DNA of 64,000 nt, taken from contig JAGWYN010000004.1 in assembly GCA_018969295.1 (NCBI GenBank), positions 107,314 through 171,313 on the forward strand, in the 5' to 3' direction. The notes under the pieces were generated by a model. The model worked only from the letters and a program-made list of their open reading frames with translations. It had not been told where the DNA came from and ran no database searches. Positions within the stretch are counted from its first letter, which is position 1; each line of letters begins with the position of its first letter. The DNA is from Chloroflexota bacterium. Its GTDB lineage: Bacteria; Chloroflexota; Anaerolineae; Caldilineales; Caldilineaceae. This document shows positions 37,247 through 45,534 of this stretch, in pieces. The position numbers were made by a program, and so were the translations under genes.

Positions 37247-38203
37247 TCACGCCCGGCGCACCTGGCGGCGCCAGCTGTCGAGCAGATCCCGCAGCGCAGC
37301 TTCTATCTCGATCTGAGGGTGCCAGCCGGTGGCCTGGACAAGACGGCGGTTGTCACAGCAGGAGCGCGGCACATCGCTGGGCCGCAGCCGCGCCGGGTCG
37401 AGTTCGACCTGGATGGTCGTTGTGGTCAGGGACAACAGCGTATCGAGCAGCCAGCGGATCGCGCGCGGGCGGCCCGATCCGACGTTGTAACATGCGCCGG
37501 CCTCCCCATGCTGGGCGAGCAGCCAGTAGGCCCGCACGACGTCGCGCACGTCGGTAAAATCGCGCTCGGCGCCAAGGTTGCCGACCTTTAGGATCGGCTC
37601 GCGCAGCCCCAGTTCGATCTCGGCGATTTGCCGGGCAAAGGCGCTGGCAGCAAATTCGTCCGCCTGTCCTGGCCCCAGGTGGTTGAAGCTGCGGGCCCGC
37701 ACAGTGGGCAGACGACAGCTGTTGTAGTACTGCAAGGCCATCATGTCCTGGGTGATCTTGCTGACCCCATAAGGGGAGTTGGGGCGCAGCGGGGTCTCTT
37801 CGTCGATCGGCAGATCGGCGGCCTCGACCAGCCCATAGATCTCGTTGGAAGAGACCACCAGCGTGCGGCAGCCGGGCTGCCAGCGGCGCAGCGCCTCCAG
37901 CAGATTGAGCTGGCATTGAATGTTCAGTTCGTAGGTTGTCCACGGCTGCTGCCAGCTGCCGCCGACATCGCTCCACGCGGCCAGGTGCAGGGCGCAGTCG
38001 GGCCGCACCTGTTCGACGACTTCGCCCACCCACACCGCGTTGCGCAGGTCCCCGCGGTGCAGGGTCAGCTTTCCGGCCAGGTGGGCGATGCGGCGGTCAT
38101 GGCGGTGCACCACACCGTGAACTTGGAGCGCCGGGTCAGCGACCAGCAGTTCAGCCAGAAAGCTGCCGGCAAAACCGGCGATCCCGGTGATGAGAACGCG
38201 CAA
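37247..38203 (-). CDS. rmd: GDP-6-deoxy-D-mannose reductase-like NAD(P)-dependent enzyme
   Basis: 318 residues. Rossmann motif GIAGFAGSFLAELL. The catalytic region reads LVVSSNEIYG followed by NSPYGVSKITQDMMALQYY, giving the Ser/Tyr/Lys triad. RARSFNHLGPGQADEFAASA is the common motif of GDP-4-keto-6-deoxymannose reductases, which contain NHxGPGQ. It is upstream of gmd on the same strand with a 46-bp gap. A GDP-fucose-type or other 4-keto reductase remains possible, but Rmd is favoured. Confidence 0.85.
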   Translation of the reverse strand: MRVLITGIAGFAGSFLAELLVADPALQVHGVVHRHDRRIAHLAGKLTLHRGDLRNAVWVGEVVEQVRPDCALHLAAWSDVGGSWQQPWTTYELNIQCQLNLLEALRRWQPGCRTLVVSSNEIYGLVEAADLPIDEETPLRPNSPYGVSKITQDMMALQYYNSCRLPTVRARSFNHLGPGQADEFAASAFARQIAEIELGLREPILKVGNLGAERDFTDVRDVVRAYWLLAQHGEAGACYNVGSGRPRAIRWLLDTLLSLTTTTIQVELDPARLRPSDVPRSCCDNRRLVQATGWHPQIEIEAALRDLLDSWRRQVRRA

Positions 38204-38226
38204 GCTCGTGTCCGATTGGCCCCAAA

Positions 38227-39177
38227 CTACCGACAGGGGCAGACGGCAGCGATATCGGGCCGGCTGCAGACGGCAGCGTCCAGCAGTTCAGGCGGATATG
38301 GGCACGAACCGCCGCCACCGCCACCACCGCCGCCACCACCGCCGCCACCGCCACCATCACTGCCCCCGCCGCCGTTGTCGTCGCCCCCTCCGACCGCCAC
38401 AGGGGCGCTGCAGGCCGGGCCAACATCCAGCGGCGTGCTGGCGCCGGAAACCCAGCCCGCAAATGTTCCACCCGACCGCACTGCGATGCGGGCCACGACT
38501 TCAGTGCCACATTGCACACGGAAAGGGTCTGCGCTCCAGCTGTAGTACGAGCCATCCTGCTTCACAGTGGCCGGCTCGGCCACAAATGTCCGATAGGGCA
38601 CAGGTTCCCCCTTGAAAAACAACAGCAGATCGGTGTACCAGTCGATGCCCGCCAGCCGGCTTGGGTCGCTGGGCCACTGCCAGCGAAAGACGCCGTTGTA
38701 AAAATCGATCAGGGTGGGAGGATCGACCCAGATCGACGGCAGAGGTGGCGGATCAGCCGGGGCCGGGGCAGCTGCTGGGGCAGCCGGGGCGGCCACTGGC
38801 CGGGCGACCGGTGCCGGGGGGGGCTGAACCGCCAACGGGGCTGGCTGGCCGTCGATCTGTATGTAGCCGGCGTTGACCCAGCCCAGCCCAGAAGGCGCGC
38901 CGGCGTAGCGAATCAGGTACCAGCTGCTGCTGCGCCCGACGATGGACACCCGTTCGCCCGCATTCAGCTTGCCAAGCGCAACGGCGTTGACTGCGGGGGC
39001 CGAGCGCACATTCAGCCGGTTGGCGTTGACCACCGTCCCCCCAAACACCAGAAAGCCGCCGGCCTGGGATTTGGGCGCAGCAGCGACCGGTGCCGCTGGA
39101 ATCGCTGTCAACAGCACAGCGGCCAACAGACCATAGATTGCCCAGCACCAGACACGCCGGTTCAGACGTTTTGCCAT
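38227..39177 (-). CDS. Secreted SH3b protein with Gly-rich tail
   Basis: 316 residues from ATG 39177 with AGGAGG upstream. A signal peptide (WAIYGLLAAVLLTAIPAAPV) is followed by an SH3b domain (VVNANRLNVRSAPAVNAVAL ... WYLIRYAGAPSGLGWVNAGY). A Pro/Ala linker leads to a beta-rich domain starting near PPTLIDFYNGVFRWQWPSDP. The C-terminus has about 17 consecutive Gly residues and a short Cys-rich end (CPYPPEL ... AVCPCR). SH3b domains of this type bind cell-wall or surface polymers. It sits just upstream of rmd and gmd and shares their strand. Nothing indicates catalysis. Confidence 0.8.
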   Translation of the reverse strand: MAKRLNRRVWCWAIYGLLAAVLLTAIPAAPVAAAPKSQAGGFLVFGGTVVNANRLNVRSAPAVNAVALGKLNAGERVSIVGRSSSWYLIRYAGAPSGLGWVNAGYIQIDGQPAPLAVQPPPAPVARPVAAPAAPAAAPAPADPPPLPSIWVDPPTLIDFYNGVFRWQWPSDPSRLAGIDWYTDLLLFFKGEPVPYRTFVAEPATVKQDGSYYSWSADPFRVQCGTEVVARIAVRSGGTFAGWVSGASTPLDVGPACSAPVAVGGGDDNGGGGSDGGGGGGGGGGGGGGGGSCPYPPELLDAAVCSRPDIAAVCPCR

Positions 39178-39358
39178 TGTTGTCTCCTCCTGTTCGGTTG
39201 TCATGGCCCGCCATTGCTCAGATGGTTTTCACTTGACAAAAATCCAGCTCGCCACAAAGTCTCGGCGCTCGCGAAGCGCCCTGTGAGCAGGAATTTCATT
39301 TTACACCGGATCGCAGCAGGATGCCATCCACGAAGACGATTCTGCGAGGTTCTTCGAT

Positions 39359-39386
39359 TTGCGCCAGACGAAGTCCCGGGTATGAT
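39359..39386 (+). promoter_or_regulatory. Predicted sigma-70 promoter for the nucleotide-sugar dehydrogenase
   Basis: TTGCGC (39359-39364) and TATGAT (39381-39386) are separated by 16 bp, 58 bp upstream of the dehydrogenase ATG. The spacing is slightly short and the -35 is weak. Confidence 0.45.
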
Positions 39387-39443
39387 CGTAGATCTGTACG
39401 TTCTAGCCAGAATGCCACAACGTCAACCGCAGCGGGGGCCACG

Positions 39444-40730
39444 ATGAGTTATCAATCTGAAGCGATCGAACGTTTTTCGCGGCGCAACGCCCATGTTGCT
39501 GTCATTGGCCTGGGCTACGTCGGGCTGCCGCTGGCGGTCTCGTTCGCTCAGGCCGGCTATCGGGTGACCGGGATCGACCTGGACGAACGCAAGGTCGAGC
39601 GGATCGAGCGCGGCGAGTCTTATATCGAAGATGTGCCTTCGACTGCGCTGGCAGCCTGTCAGACCCCAGAGCGGCGTCTGGCAGCGACAACCGACTTCAG
39701 CGTGCTGGCCACCTGCGACGCGGTCTCGATCTGTGTGCCGACGCCGCTGAGCAAGACCGGCGACCCTGATGTCTCCTACATTGCCAGTGCAGTGGAGCAG
39801 ATTGCCCGCTATCTGCATGCTGGGATGACGGTTGTTCTGGAATCCACGACCTACCCTGGCACGACCCGTGACCTGCTGCTGACCAAACTGGCAGAAAATC
39901 ACCAGGGCTGGCGCGTGGGCGAAGCGTTTTTTCTGGCGTTCTCGCCCGAACGGGTCGACCCCGGCCGGGTCGACTGGACGACCCGCAACACCCCCAAGGT
40001 GTTGGGGGGAGTGACGCCAGCCTGTTTTCAGGTGGCCAGCGCCTATTACTCCGCCGCGATCGAGACCCTGGTGCCCGTCTCCTCGCCAGAGGCAGCTGAA
40101 ATGACGAAGCTGTTTGAGAACACGTTTCGCTCGGTGAATATCGGGCTTGCCAACGAGCTGCTGCTGATGTGTGACAAACTGGGGTTGGATGCCTGGGAGA
40201 TCCTGGAGGCAGCGGCCACCAAGCCTTTCGGGTTTATGAAATTTACGCCGGGCCCGGGGCTGGGCGGCCACTGCATCCCGATCGACCCGCTCTATCTTTC
40301 CTGGAAGATGCGTACCCTGGCCTATACGGCGCGTTTCATCGAGCTGGCCAGCGAAATCAACACGGGGATGCCGCGCTACTGGGTGCAGAAGGTGCAAGAT
40401 GCGCTCAACGACGCAGGGAAGGCAGTCAAGGGGAGCCAGATTCTGGTGCTGGGGGTTGCCTACAAAAAAAATGTAAGCGACCTGCGCGAGTCGCCGTCGC
40501 TGGATATTCTCCACCTGCTGGAAGCGAAAGGGGCCAGGGTGGACTACCACGACCCCCATGTGCCGGCGTTCCAGCACGAGGGCATGGAGAAGGTAGGGGT
40601 TTCGGATCTGGAGGGAGCCCTTGTTCGGGCCGACTGTGTCGTGGTTGCCACGGATCACGACGCCTACGACTGGGGGGGGGTACGTCGTGCAGCCCGGCTG
40701 CTGGTAGACACGCGCCACGTGGCGCGCTGA
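39444..40730 (+). CDS. UDP-N-acetyl-hexosamine 6-dehydrogenase (WecC/WbpA-like)
   Basis: 428 residues from ATG 39444. The N-terminal NAD motif GLGYVGLPLAVSFAQAGYRV, the mid-domain FSPERVDPGR, the ENTFRSVNIGLANEL helix and the catalytic PGPGLGGHCIPIDPLYLSW (Cys nucleophile) identify a nucleotide-sugar dehydrogenase. The HCIPIDP form is typical of WecC/WbpA/VipA-type enzymes acting on UDP-N-acetylmannosamine or -glucosamine. The product would be an activated uronic acid for the polysaccharide cluster. The stop lies 1 bp from the stop of the convergent rpe gene. Confidence 0.93.
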   Translation: MSYQSEAIERFSRRNAHVAVIGLGYVGLPLAVSFAQAGYRVTGIDLDERKVERIERGESYIEDVPSTALAACQTPERRLAATTDFSVLATCDAVSICVPTPLSKTGDPDVSYIASAVEQIARYLHAGMTVVLESTTYPGTTRDLLLTKLAENHQGWRVGEAFFLAFSPERVDPGRVDWTTRNTPKVLGGVTPACFQVASAYYSAAIETLVPVSSPEAAEMTKLFENTFRSVNIGLANELLLMCDKLGLDAWEILEAAATKPFGFMKFTPGPGLGGHCIPIDPLYLSWKMRTLAYTARFIELASEINTGMPRYWVQKVQDALNDAGKAVKGSQILVLGVAYKKNVSDLRESPSLDILHLLEAKGARVDYHDPHVPAFQHEGMEKVGVSDLEGALVRADCVVVATDHDAYDWGGVRRAARLLVDTRHVAR

Positions 40731-40731
40731 T

Positions 40732-41376
40732 TCAGCCAGCGGCTGCACGCAGCGCGCGCACGGCTGCTGCCGGATCCCCGGCGAACGCAGCGCTGCCGAC
40801 CGCAAAAAAATCGGCGCCAGCCGCCACGGCCTCGGTCAGGGTGGCTGGCTGGATCCCCCCATCCACCCCGATCGCAAAGTTTAGATCGCCCGCTGCCCGC
40901 CGCTGGTGCAGCCAGCGCACCTTGCCCAGGCAGCTGGCGTCGAAGAGCTGGCCGCCGAAGCCCGGTTCCACCGCCATCACCAGCAGCAGGTCGATCTCTG
41001 CCAGATGGGGCAGCAACGGCTCCAGCAGTCGGCTGCGGTTGACAGCCACCCCGGCAGCACAGCCCAGCTGCCGGATCGTGGCCAGGGTAGCCGCCAGATC
41101 CGGCGTGGTATCCTCCTGCACAATGATCATCTGCGCGGCGGCAAAGAGTGGCAGCACGGCATCCGGGTTCTCAACTTCCAGATGGGCGTGCAGCGGCAGT
41201 GCGGTGACCCGGCGCAGATCGGAGAGTGTTTTGGGGCTGAACGCGTAGTTGGCCACGTAGTGGCCGTCCATGATGTCGATGTGCAGCGAATTGGCGCCGC
41301 CCCGCTCGGCTGCCTGCACAGCTGCTGCCAGATGGGTGGTGTCCGCCGCCAGGATCGATGGGCTCAGGTGGATCAT
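40732..41376 (-). CDS. rpe: Ribulose-phosphate 3-epimerase
   Basis: 214 residues from ATG 41376. AGGAG lies 9 nt upstream; a second ATG two codons earlier (41382) would be only 3 nt from it. Motifs are SPSILAADTTHLAAAV, SLHIDIMDGHYVANYAFSPK, MAVEPGFGGQLFD and IGVDGGIQPATLTEAVAAGA, the Rpe TIM-barrel signature. It interconverts ribulose-5-phosphate and xylulose-5-phosphate. The gene begins 14 bp after the stop of an FGGY kinase on the same strand, so the kinase probably makes its substrate. Confidence 0.95.
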   Translation of the reverse strand: MIHLSPSILAADTTHLAAAVQAAERGGANSLHIDIMDGHYVANYAFSPKTLSDLRRVTALPLHAHLEVENPDAVLPLFAAAQMIIVQEDTTPDLAATLATIRQLGCAAGVAVNRSRLLEPLLPHLAEIDLLLVMAVEPGFGGQLFDASCLGKVRWLHQRRAAGDLNFAIGVDGGIQPATLTEAVAAGADFFAVGSAAFAGDPAAAVRALRAAAG

Positions 41377-41390
41377 GGGCATTCTCTCCT

Positions 41391-42941
41391 CTATTGGCGG
41401 GCTACGTGGCGTGTGGTGGCCTGGATCAGATCCTGTACACGGCCGTAGGTTGCGATATACTGGTCGACATAGAACCGATAGGCGGCATGGGCTTCCGGAT
41501 CCGGCTCGATGCGTTCGCGCACGCGCACCATCTGGCCGGCTGCGCTGCTGAGGTCTGGGTAGAGACCGGCTCCGACTGCGGCCAGGATTGCAGAGCCCAG
41601 CGCCGGTGCGTCGGCGACCTCGGTCAGGGTGATCGGCACATTGCTCACATCTGCGTGCATCTGCATCCAGAGCCGGCTCCGGGTAGGCCCGCCGGCAGCC
41701 ACCATTTCCTCCACGGCAAACCCATTGGCCCGGAAGGTGCGCAGGATATGTTCTGTGCCGTAGCAGATGCCCTCCAAGATGGCGCGGAAGACATGGCCGG
41801 TGGTGTGGCGCAGCGAGAAGCCGCGCATGATCCCGCGGGCTTCGGGGTCGACATAGGGGGTGCGGTTGCCCTGCCAGTACTCCAGCACGATCAACCCGTC
41901 TGCGCCGACCGGCACGTGTGCAGCCAGTTCGTTGAGCACGGTGTAGGTATCCACCCCCCGTTCGGCTGCCAGCGCCGCCTCTTTGCCGCAGAAATTGTCG
42001 CGAAACCACTTGACGACCGATCCTGTCGACACCTGTCCTCCCTCCACCGTGTGCTGGCCGGGCAGCACGGCGTCGGTGTAGGTGCCAAAGATGCCTTTGG
42101 CATGAAATGCGGCGGCGCTCTGCCCCAGCATCAGGTGTGACGAACCGGTGATAAAGGCCAGCTTGCCGGGTTTCACCACGTTCAGGCCGACCATGGCCAC
42201 CAGCGCATCTGCCCCTCCTTCGGCCACCGGGATACCTGGGGGCAGCCCCAACTCGGCGGCGACATCGTCGCGCAGCCGGCCAGCGACCTGGCCCAGGTCC
42301 AAAATTTGTGACGGGAAGCGATCCAGAAGATCTTCAAGCCCGATTTTGGTGTAGAACCCTGCTGGCCAGCCGCCGGCGCTGCGGTCATAGTACCAGCGGA
42401 TGCTGGTATTGTTGATGCTGCCCACCCATTCGCCGGTCAACCGGTAGGTCAGCCAGTCGATAAATTCGCCGGCATAGCGGGTGCGTGCCCAGAGGGTCGG
42501 CTCGTTTTCCTTGACCCACAGCGCTTTGCACGGCATCCACTCGGCGGAGACATTGCCGTAGCCGTTGTACTTGCGCGCGGGGTCGTCGACCTGTGCGATG
42601 CGGCTGGCCTGGTCGGCTGCGCGCACGTCCATCCAGATAATTGCCGGGCGCAGCGGGGTGAACGACTCATCCATCAGCACCACGGTACAGCTGGTACAGT
42701 CGGCACCCACCCCGACGATCGCCTCGCCGGGCACACCGCTTTGGGCCAGGGCCCGTCGGGTTGCTGCCACCAAGGCCCGCCACCAGTCGTCGGGATGCTG
42801 TTCGGCCCAGCCAGCGTAGGGATGATAGAGCGGGTAGGGTTCGGACGCAAAGGTCACTGGGCGTCCAGCCAGGTCAAAGATGCCTGTCCGCACACTTTCT
42901 GTGCCAAAATCGATGCCAAGAACATACGGGCCTTGCGACAT
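41391..42941 (-). CDS. FGGY-family pentulose kinase (ribulokinase/xylulokinase-like)
   Basis: 516 residues from ATG 42941, with AGGAGG 6 nt upstream. The N-terminal GIDFGTESVRTGIFDLAGRP and the later ITGSSHLMLG and MVAAGGPTRSRLWMQMHADV are the FGGY phosphate-1, adenosine and interdomain blocks. The Asp in GGADALVA is the likely catalytic base. The segment RPAIIWMDVRAADQASRI resembles ribulokinase-like FGGY enzymes more than glycerol kinase. With the rpe gene directly downstream, D-ribulose or L-ribulose is a plausible substrate, yielding ribulose-5-phosphate (inference). L-fuculose or xylulose cannot be excluded. Confidence 0.85.
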   Translation of the reverse strand: MSQGPYVLGIDFGTESVRTGIFDLAGRPVTFASEPYPLYHPYAGWAEQHPDDWWRALVAATRRALAQSGVPGEAIVGVGADCTSCTVVLMDESFTPLRPAIIWMDVRAADQASRIAQVDDPARKYNGYGNVSAEWMPCKALWVKENEPTLWARTRYAGEFIDWLTYRLTGEWVGSINNTSIRWYYDRSAGGWPAGFYTKIGLEDLLDRFPSQILDLGQVAGRLRDDVAAELGLPPGIPVAEGGADALVAMVGLNVVKPGKLAFITGSSHLMLGQSAAAFHAKGIFGTYTDAVLPGQHTVEGGQVSTGSVVKWFRDNFCGKEAALAAERGVDTYTVLNELAAHVPVGADGLIVLEYWQGNRTPYVDPEARGIMRGFSLRHTTGHVFRAILEGICYGTEHILRTFRANGFAVEEMVAAGGPTRSRLWMQMHADVSNVPITLTEVADAPALGSAILAAVGAGLYPDLSSAAGQMVRVRERIEPDPEAHAAYRFYVDQYIATYGRVQDLIQATTRHVARQ

Positions 42942-43064
42942 AACGCCTCCTGAGCAGTGGATCGGATGCGGGTTGTAAAAACAGATTGTCGGTAGTATAC
43001 CATCTCTGTGGTTGTCCCGAGAGGTCGGCAGGAGAAGCTACTGCAGAGCCAAGAAGGGGGACTT

Positions 43065-44765
43065 CTAGTTGCCAGTCACTTCTTCGATCGAGACCAGCAC
43101 CCGGTCGAGCGCCTGCTCGTGGCCAGGGGCCACCGACCAGTTCAACCGCACGCGCATCCGTTCGCCGGACAGCCGGGAGTTGACCCCTTGCCAGGAAAAA
43201 GCGGTTCGCCCTTCGTCGATCCAGACCAGTTCGTCGATAAAAAATGGATAGCCTTCGGGGGGGATGAGGCGGTCCAGGCTGCTGAGCAGCGCATCGCGTG
43301 AGTCAGCGCCGTACAGCGTGAGGCTGGCCCGGTTGAAGGCCAGCAGCTTGACCTGGGCCAGACAGGCGGCTACTGCGGCGGGATTTTGTTCAAAAAAGGC
43401 ACGCAGGTCGGAGATCCCCTGTTGGTGCAAGCGGGTCAGGGCCGCTTTGACTCCTGAAAAATCTTGTTCCCACAGCGAGATCGGCGAGTTTTCAAAAAGG
43501 TCGTGGTAGCGGAGTTCGCTTTCGAGGCGGGCCTGTTCGGCCTGTTTGCGCTGTGAAATGTCCTCGATCACGCCGACGAAATATTTGGGGTGGCCTGCCA
43601 GGTCGCGCACCAGCGAGACCGTGCGGTTGACCCAGACCAGCGAGCCATCCTTGCGCAGAGTGCGTTTTTCGAGGCTGTAGGTGCTGCATTCGCCGGCCAG
43701 CATGGCCTGCATCAACGCTTCTTCGGCTGCCAGATCGTCCGGGTGGGTCAGCTGGCGGGTCGACATCGACAGCAGTTCAGAGGGCGTGAACCCCAGGATC
43801 GCACAAAGCCGCTGGTTGACGCGCACATAGCGTCCCTCCAGGCTGAGGTGGGCCAATCCGACAGCCACCTGGTCGAAGGTACTGCGCAGCCGCTCGTCGC
43901 TCTCGCGCAGGGTAGCTTCGATCATTCGGTAGGTGGAGACATCGTGTGCCGTGAGCACAGCCCCCACAATGCGATCCTGGAAATCCAGGATGGGGGAGAG
44001 CCCGATCAAAATCTGGAGTTCGAGCCCATCGCGGCGCACCAGGGTGCACTCGAATTGTTCCGTGCCGTAGCCCTCGCGCAGCCGGTGAATCCGATGCAAG
44101 ATCTCGTCGTACTGGCGAGGGGGCAAAACTTGGGCCAACGACTTGCCGGCCACCTCCCGGCTCTGGTAGCCGTAGATGCGGGTCGCGCTGGCATTCCAGG
44201 TCTGGATCAGGCCATCCAGGGTGACGCTGACGATCGCGTTGTCGGAAGATTCCACAATCGCTGCGAGGAACCGTTGGGAGCGTTCGGTCTGAGAGCGTTC
44301 GAGATAGTGGCCGATTCGTCGGGCGATCTCGCTGAGCAGGCTGCGTTCTTCGTGCAGAAAAGGTCCTACGTCGGCGTCGGGGTGGTAGCTCAGATAGCCG
44401 ACCGTCACCTGGCCGACTGCTTTTCCTTGGGCCATGATCGTGTCTGATTGTTGCCAGGGGGACTCTTGGAAATTGGGGATTGTGTAGGAGCGGCCGGCGA
44501 CCAGGATGCGGGCACAGGCATCGGTCGTGTGCTGCCAGGCGAGCGGCAGCAGCGCGACCAGTTCCACAAAATAGTCCTCGAATTCAGCGTGTAGCCGGTC
44601 GGCCAGATAGGACTCGTGGTAGAGGGCAGAGAGTTCCTTGGTGCGTTCAGCGAGACGCAGGCCACTGGCGGCGGTGTCCACCTGGGCCAGCACCTGTTCG
44701 AGTTCGACGACCCGCCGGCGCAGCAGATCCACTTCGATTTCCAGCACTTTGGTTACGGGCATCAT
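43065..44765 (-). CDS. Multi-PAS sensor protein without an output domain
   Basis: 566 residues. A short coiled coil at the N-terminus (EVDLLRRRVVELEQVLAQV) is followed by a GAF-like region (about residues 60-155). Three PAS domains follow, each with the linker pattern of PAS/PAC: AIVESSDNAIVSVTLDGLIQ, STFDQVAVGLAHLSLEGRYV, and DLFENSPISLWEQDFSGV. The protein ends at the third PAS repeat without histidine kinase, GGDEF or HTH domains. The stop TAG is genuine, and the sequence beyond it shows no continuation. It may sense a signal and act on an unlinked partner. Confidence 0.85.
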   Translation of the reverse strand: MMPVTKVLEIEVDLLRRRVVELEQVLAQVDTAASGLRLAERTKELSALYHESYLADRLHAEFEDYFVELVALLPLAWQHTTDACARILVAGRSYTIPNFQESPWQQSDTIMAQGKAVGQVTVGYLSYHPDADVGPFLHEERSLLSEIARRIGHYLERSQTERSQRFLAAIVESSDNAIVSVTLDGLIQTWNASATRIYGYQSREVAGKSLAQVLPPRQYDEILHRIHRLREGYGTEQFECTLVRRDGLELQILIGLSPILDFQDRIVGAVLTAHDVSTYRMIEATLRESDERLRSTFDQVAVGLAHLSLEGRYVRVNQRLCAILGFTPSELLSMSTRQLTHPDDLAAEEALMQAMLAGECSTYSLEKRTLRKDGSLVWVNRTVSLVRDLAGHPKYFVGVIEDISQRKQAEQARLESELRYHDLFENSPISLWEQDFSGVKAALTRLHQQGISDLRAFFEQNPAAVAACLAQVKLLAFNRASLTLYGADSRDALLSSLDRLIPPEGYPFFIDELVWIDEGRTAFSWQGVNSRLSGERMRVRLNWSVAPGHEQALDRVLVSIEEVTGN

Positions 44766-44885
44766 CGCACACCTCGCCGGTTTGGGGAAGTGCCGCAGAA
44801 ATCAGGGGGGCACTCCCCCTCCAGAATCAGAGAAGCCCAACAGACCTGTTCTCTTCATTGTACTTGAATTTGGGCTCGATCGCCA

Positions 44886-44933
44886 CAAAAAAACGGCGGG
44901 TGCCGCCCAAAAACTCTGGGCAGCACCCGCCGT
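44886..44933 (-). terminator. Intrinsic terminator of the cold-shock gene
   Basis: On the minus strand ACGGCGGGTGC pairs with GCACCCGCCGT, with an inner GGGC/GCCC extension, and the hairpin is followed by a run of T (seen as AAAAAAA at 44887-44893 on the plus strand). It starts 17 bp after the csp stop codon. Confidence 0.9.
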
Positions 44934-44949
44934 ATGACACAGCAGCCGA

Positions 44950-45162
44950 TCAGATCTTCTGGACGTTGGCAGCGGCCGGGCCCTTGTCCCCCTGCACAAT
45001 CGAGAATTCGACCTTATCGCCTTCAGCCAGCGTGCGGAACCCCGCTGTCATGATGGCAGTCTGATGGACGAAGACGTCCTTACGACCGGAATCTGGCGTG
45101 ATAAAGCCGTAGCCTTTCTGATCGTTGAACCATTTAACGGTGCCTTTTTCGCGAGCGGACAT
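44950..45162 (-). CDS. Cold-shock domain protein (CspA-like)
   Basis: 70 residues from ATG 45162. RNP1 (KGYGFITP) and RNP2 (VFVHQTAI) are intact in a one-domain OB fold beginning MSAREKGTVKWFNDQKGYGF. It binds single-stranded nucleic acids and acts as an RNA chaperone. GAGGAG lies upstream at good spacing. The predicted promoter is 150-180 nt upstream, so the transcript has a leader of about 143 nt with a hairpin, as in cspA-type genes. Confidence 0.97.
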   Translation of the reverse strand: MSAREKGTVKWFNDQKGYGFITPDSGRKDVFVHQTAIMTAGFRTLAEGDKVEFSIVQGDKGPAAANVQKI

Positions 45163-45233
45163 GTTGGAAACTCCTCTTCCTGGTACAAACAACAACATTG
45201 AACAACGCTACAAAATGTGGCCATTTCCAACGG

Positions 45234-45271
45234 AAAAACAAAAGGCCGCCCAGACGTGAAGTCAAGCGGCC
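45234..45271 (-). promoter_or_regulatory. Terminator-like hairpin in the csp leader
   Basis: On the minus strand GGCCGC (45271-45266) pairs with GCGGCC (45249-45244) around a 16-nt loop; TTTTGTTTTT follows directly. It sits inside the predicted csp 5' leader, about 75 nt before the start codon, where it could act as a transcription attenuator or thermosensor element. Confidence 0.55.
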
Positions 45272-45311
45272 GTGATTTACTCGCTGTCGGACTTACATTC
45301 TAGCGTAACAT

Positions 45312-45340
45312 ATCTTACTCGATCTTTTTATCGATGTCAA
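45312..45340 (-). promoter_or_regulatory. Predicted sigma-70 promoter of the csp gene
   Basis: On the minus strand a consensus -35 TTGACA (45340-45335) is followed after 17 bp by TAAGAT (45317-45312). The transcript would start near 45305 and carry a leader of about 143 nt. Confidence 0.75.
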
Positions 45341-45403
45341 ACCGGGTGGCTGAACGGATTCATGTCGATTTACAGCGCCGCAATCCCCAAAACCCGTTGT
45401 TTT

Positions 45404-45432
45404 TTGCCTGCTCTGGCCAACGGGCGTAGAAT
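45404..45432 (+). promoter_or_regulatory. Predicted sigma-70 promoter of the Wzz-like gene
   Basis: TTGCCT (45404-45409) and TAGAAT (45427-45432) are exactly 17 bp apart, about 103 bp upstream of the Wzz-like start. The element is divergent from, and about 64 bp to the right of, the csp promoter. Confidence 0.7.
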
Positions 45433-45534
45433 GATGCTCTGCATGCCGTACAGAGCCCCAGATGCAGGTGGAACAAAGTGCACAGCCAGGCAACGGCGAC
45501 GAGTAAACAGATCCAAAAGCAAGGAAATCATTCT

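Noticed and set aside
38285..38370. CRISPR-like short repeats in GCC/ACC-rich sequence
   Set aside because: The repetition encodes a Gly-rich tail; there are no spacers or conserved repeat units.
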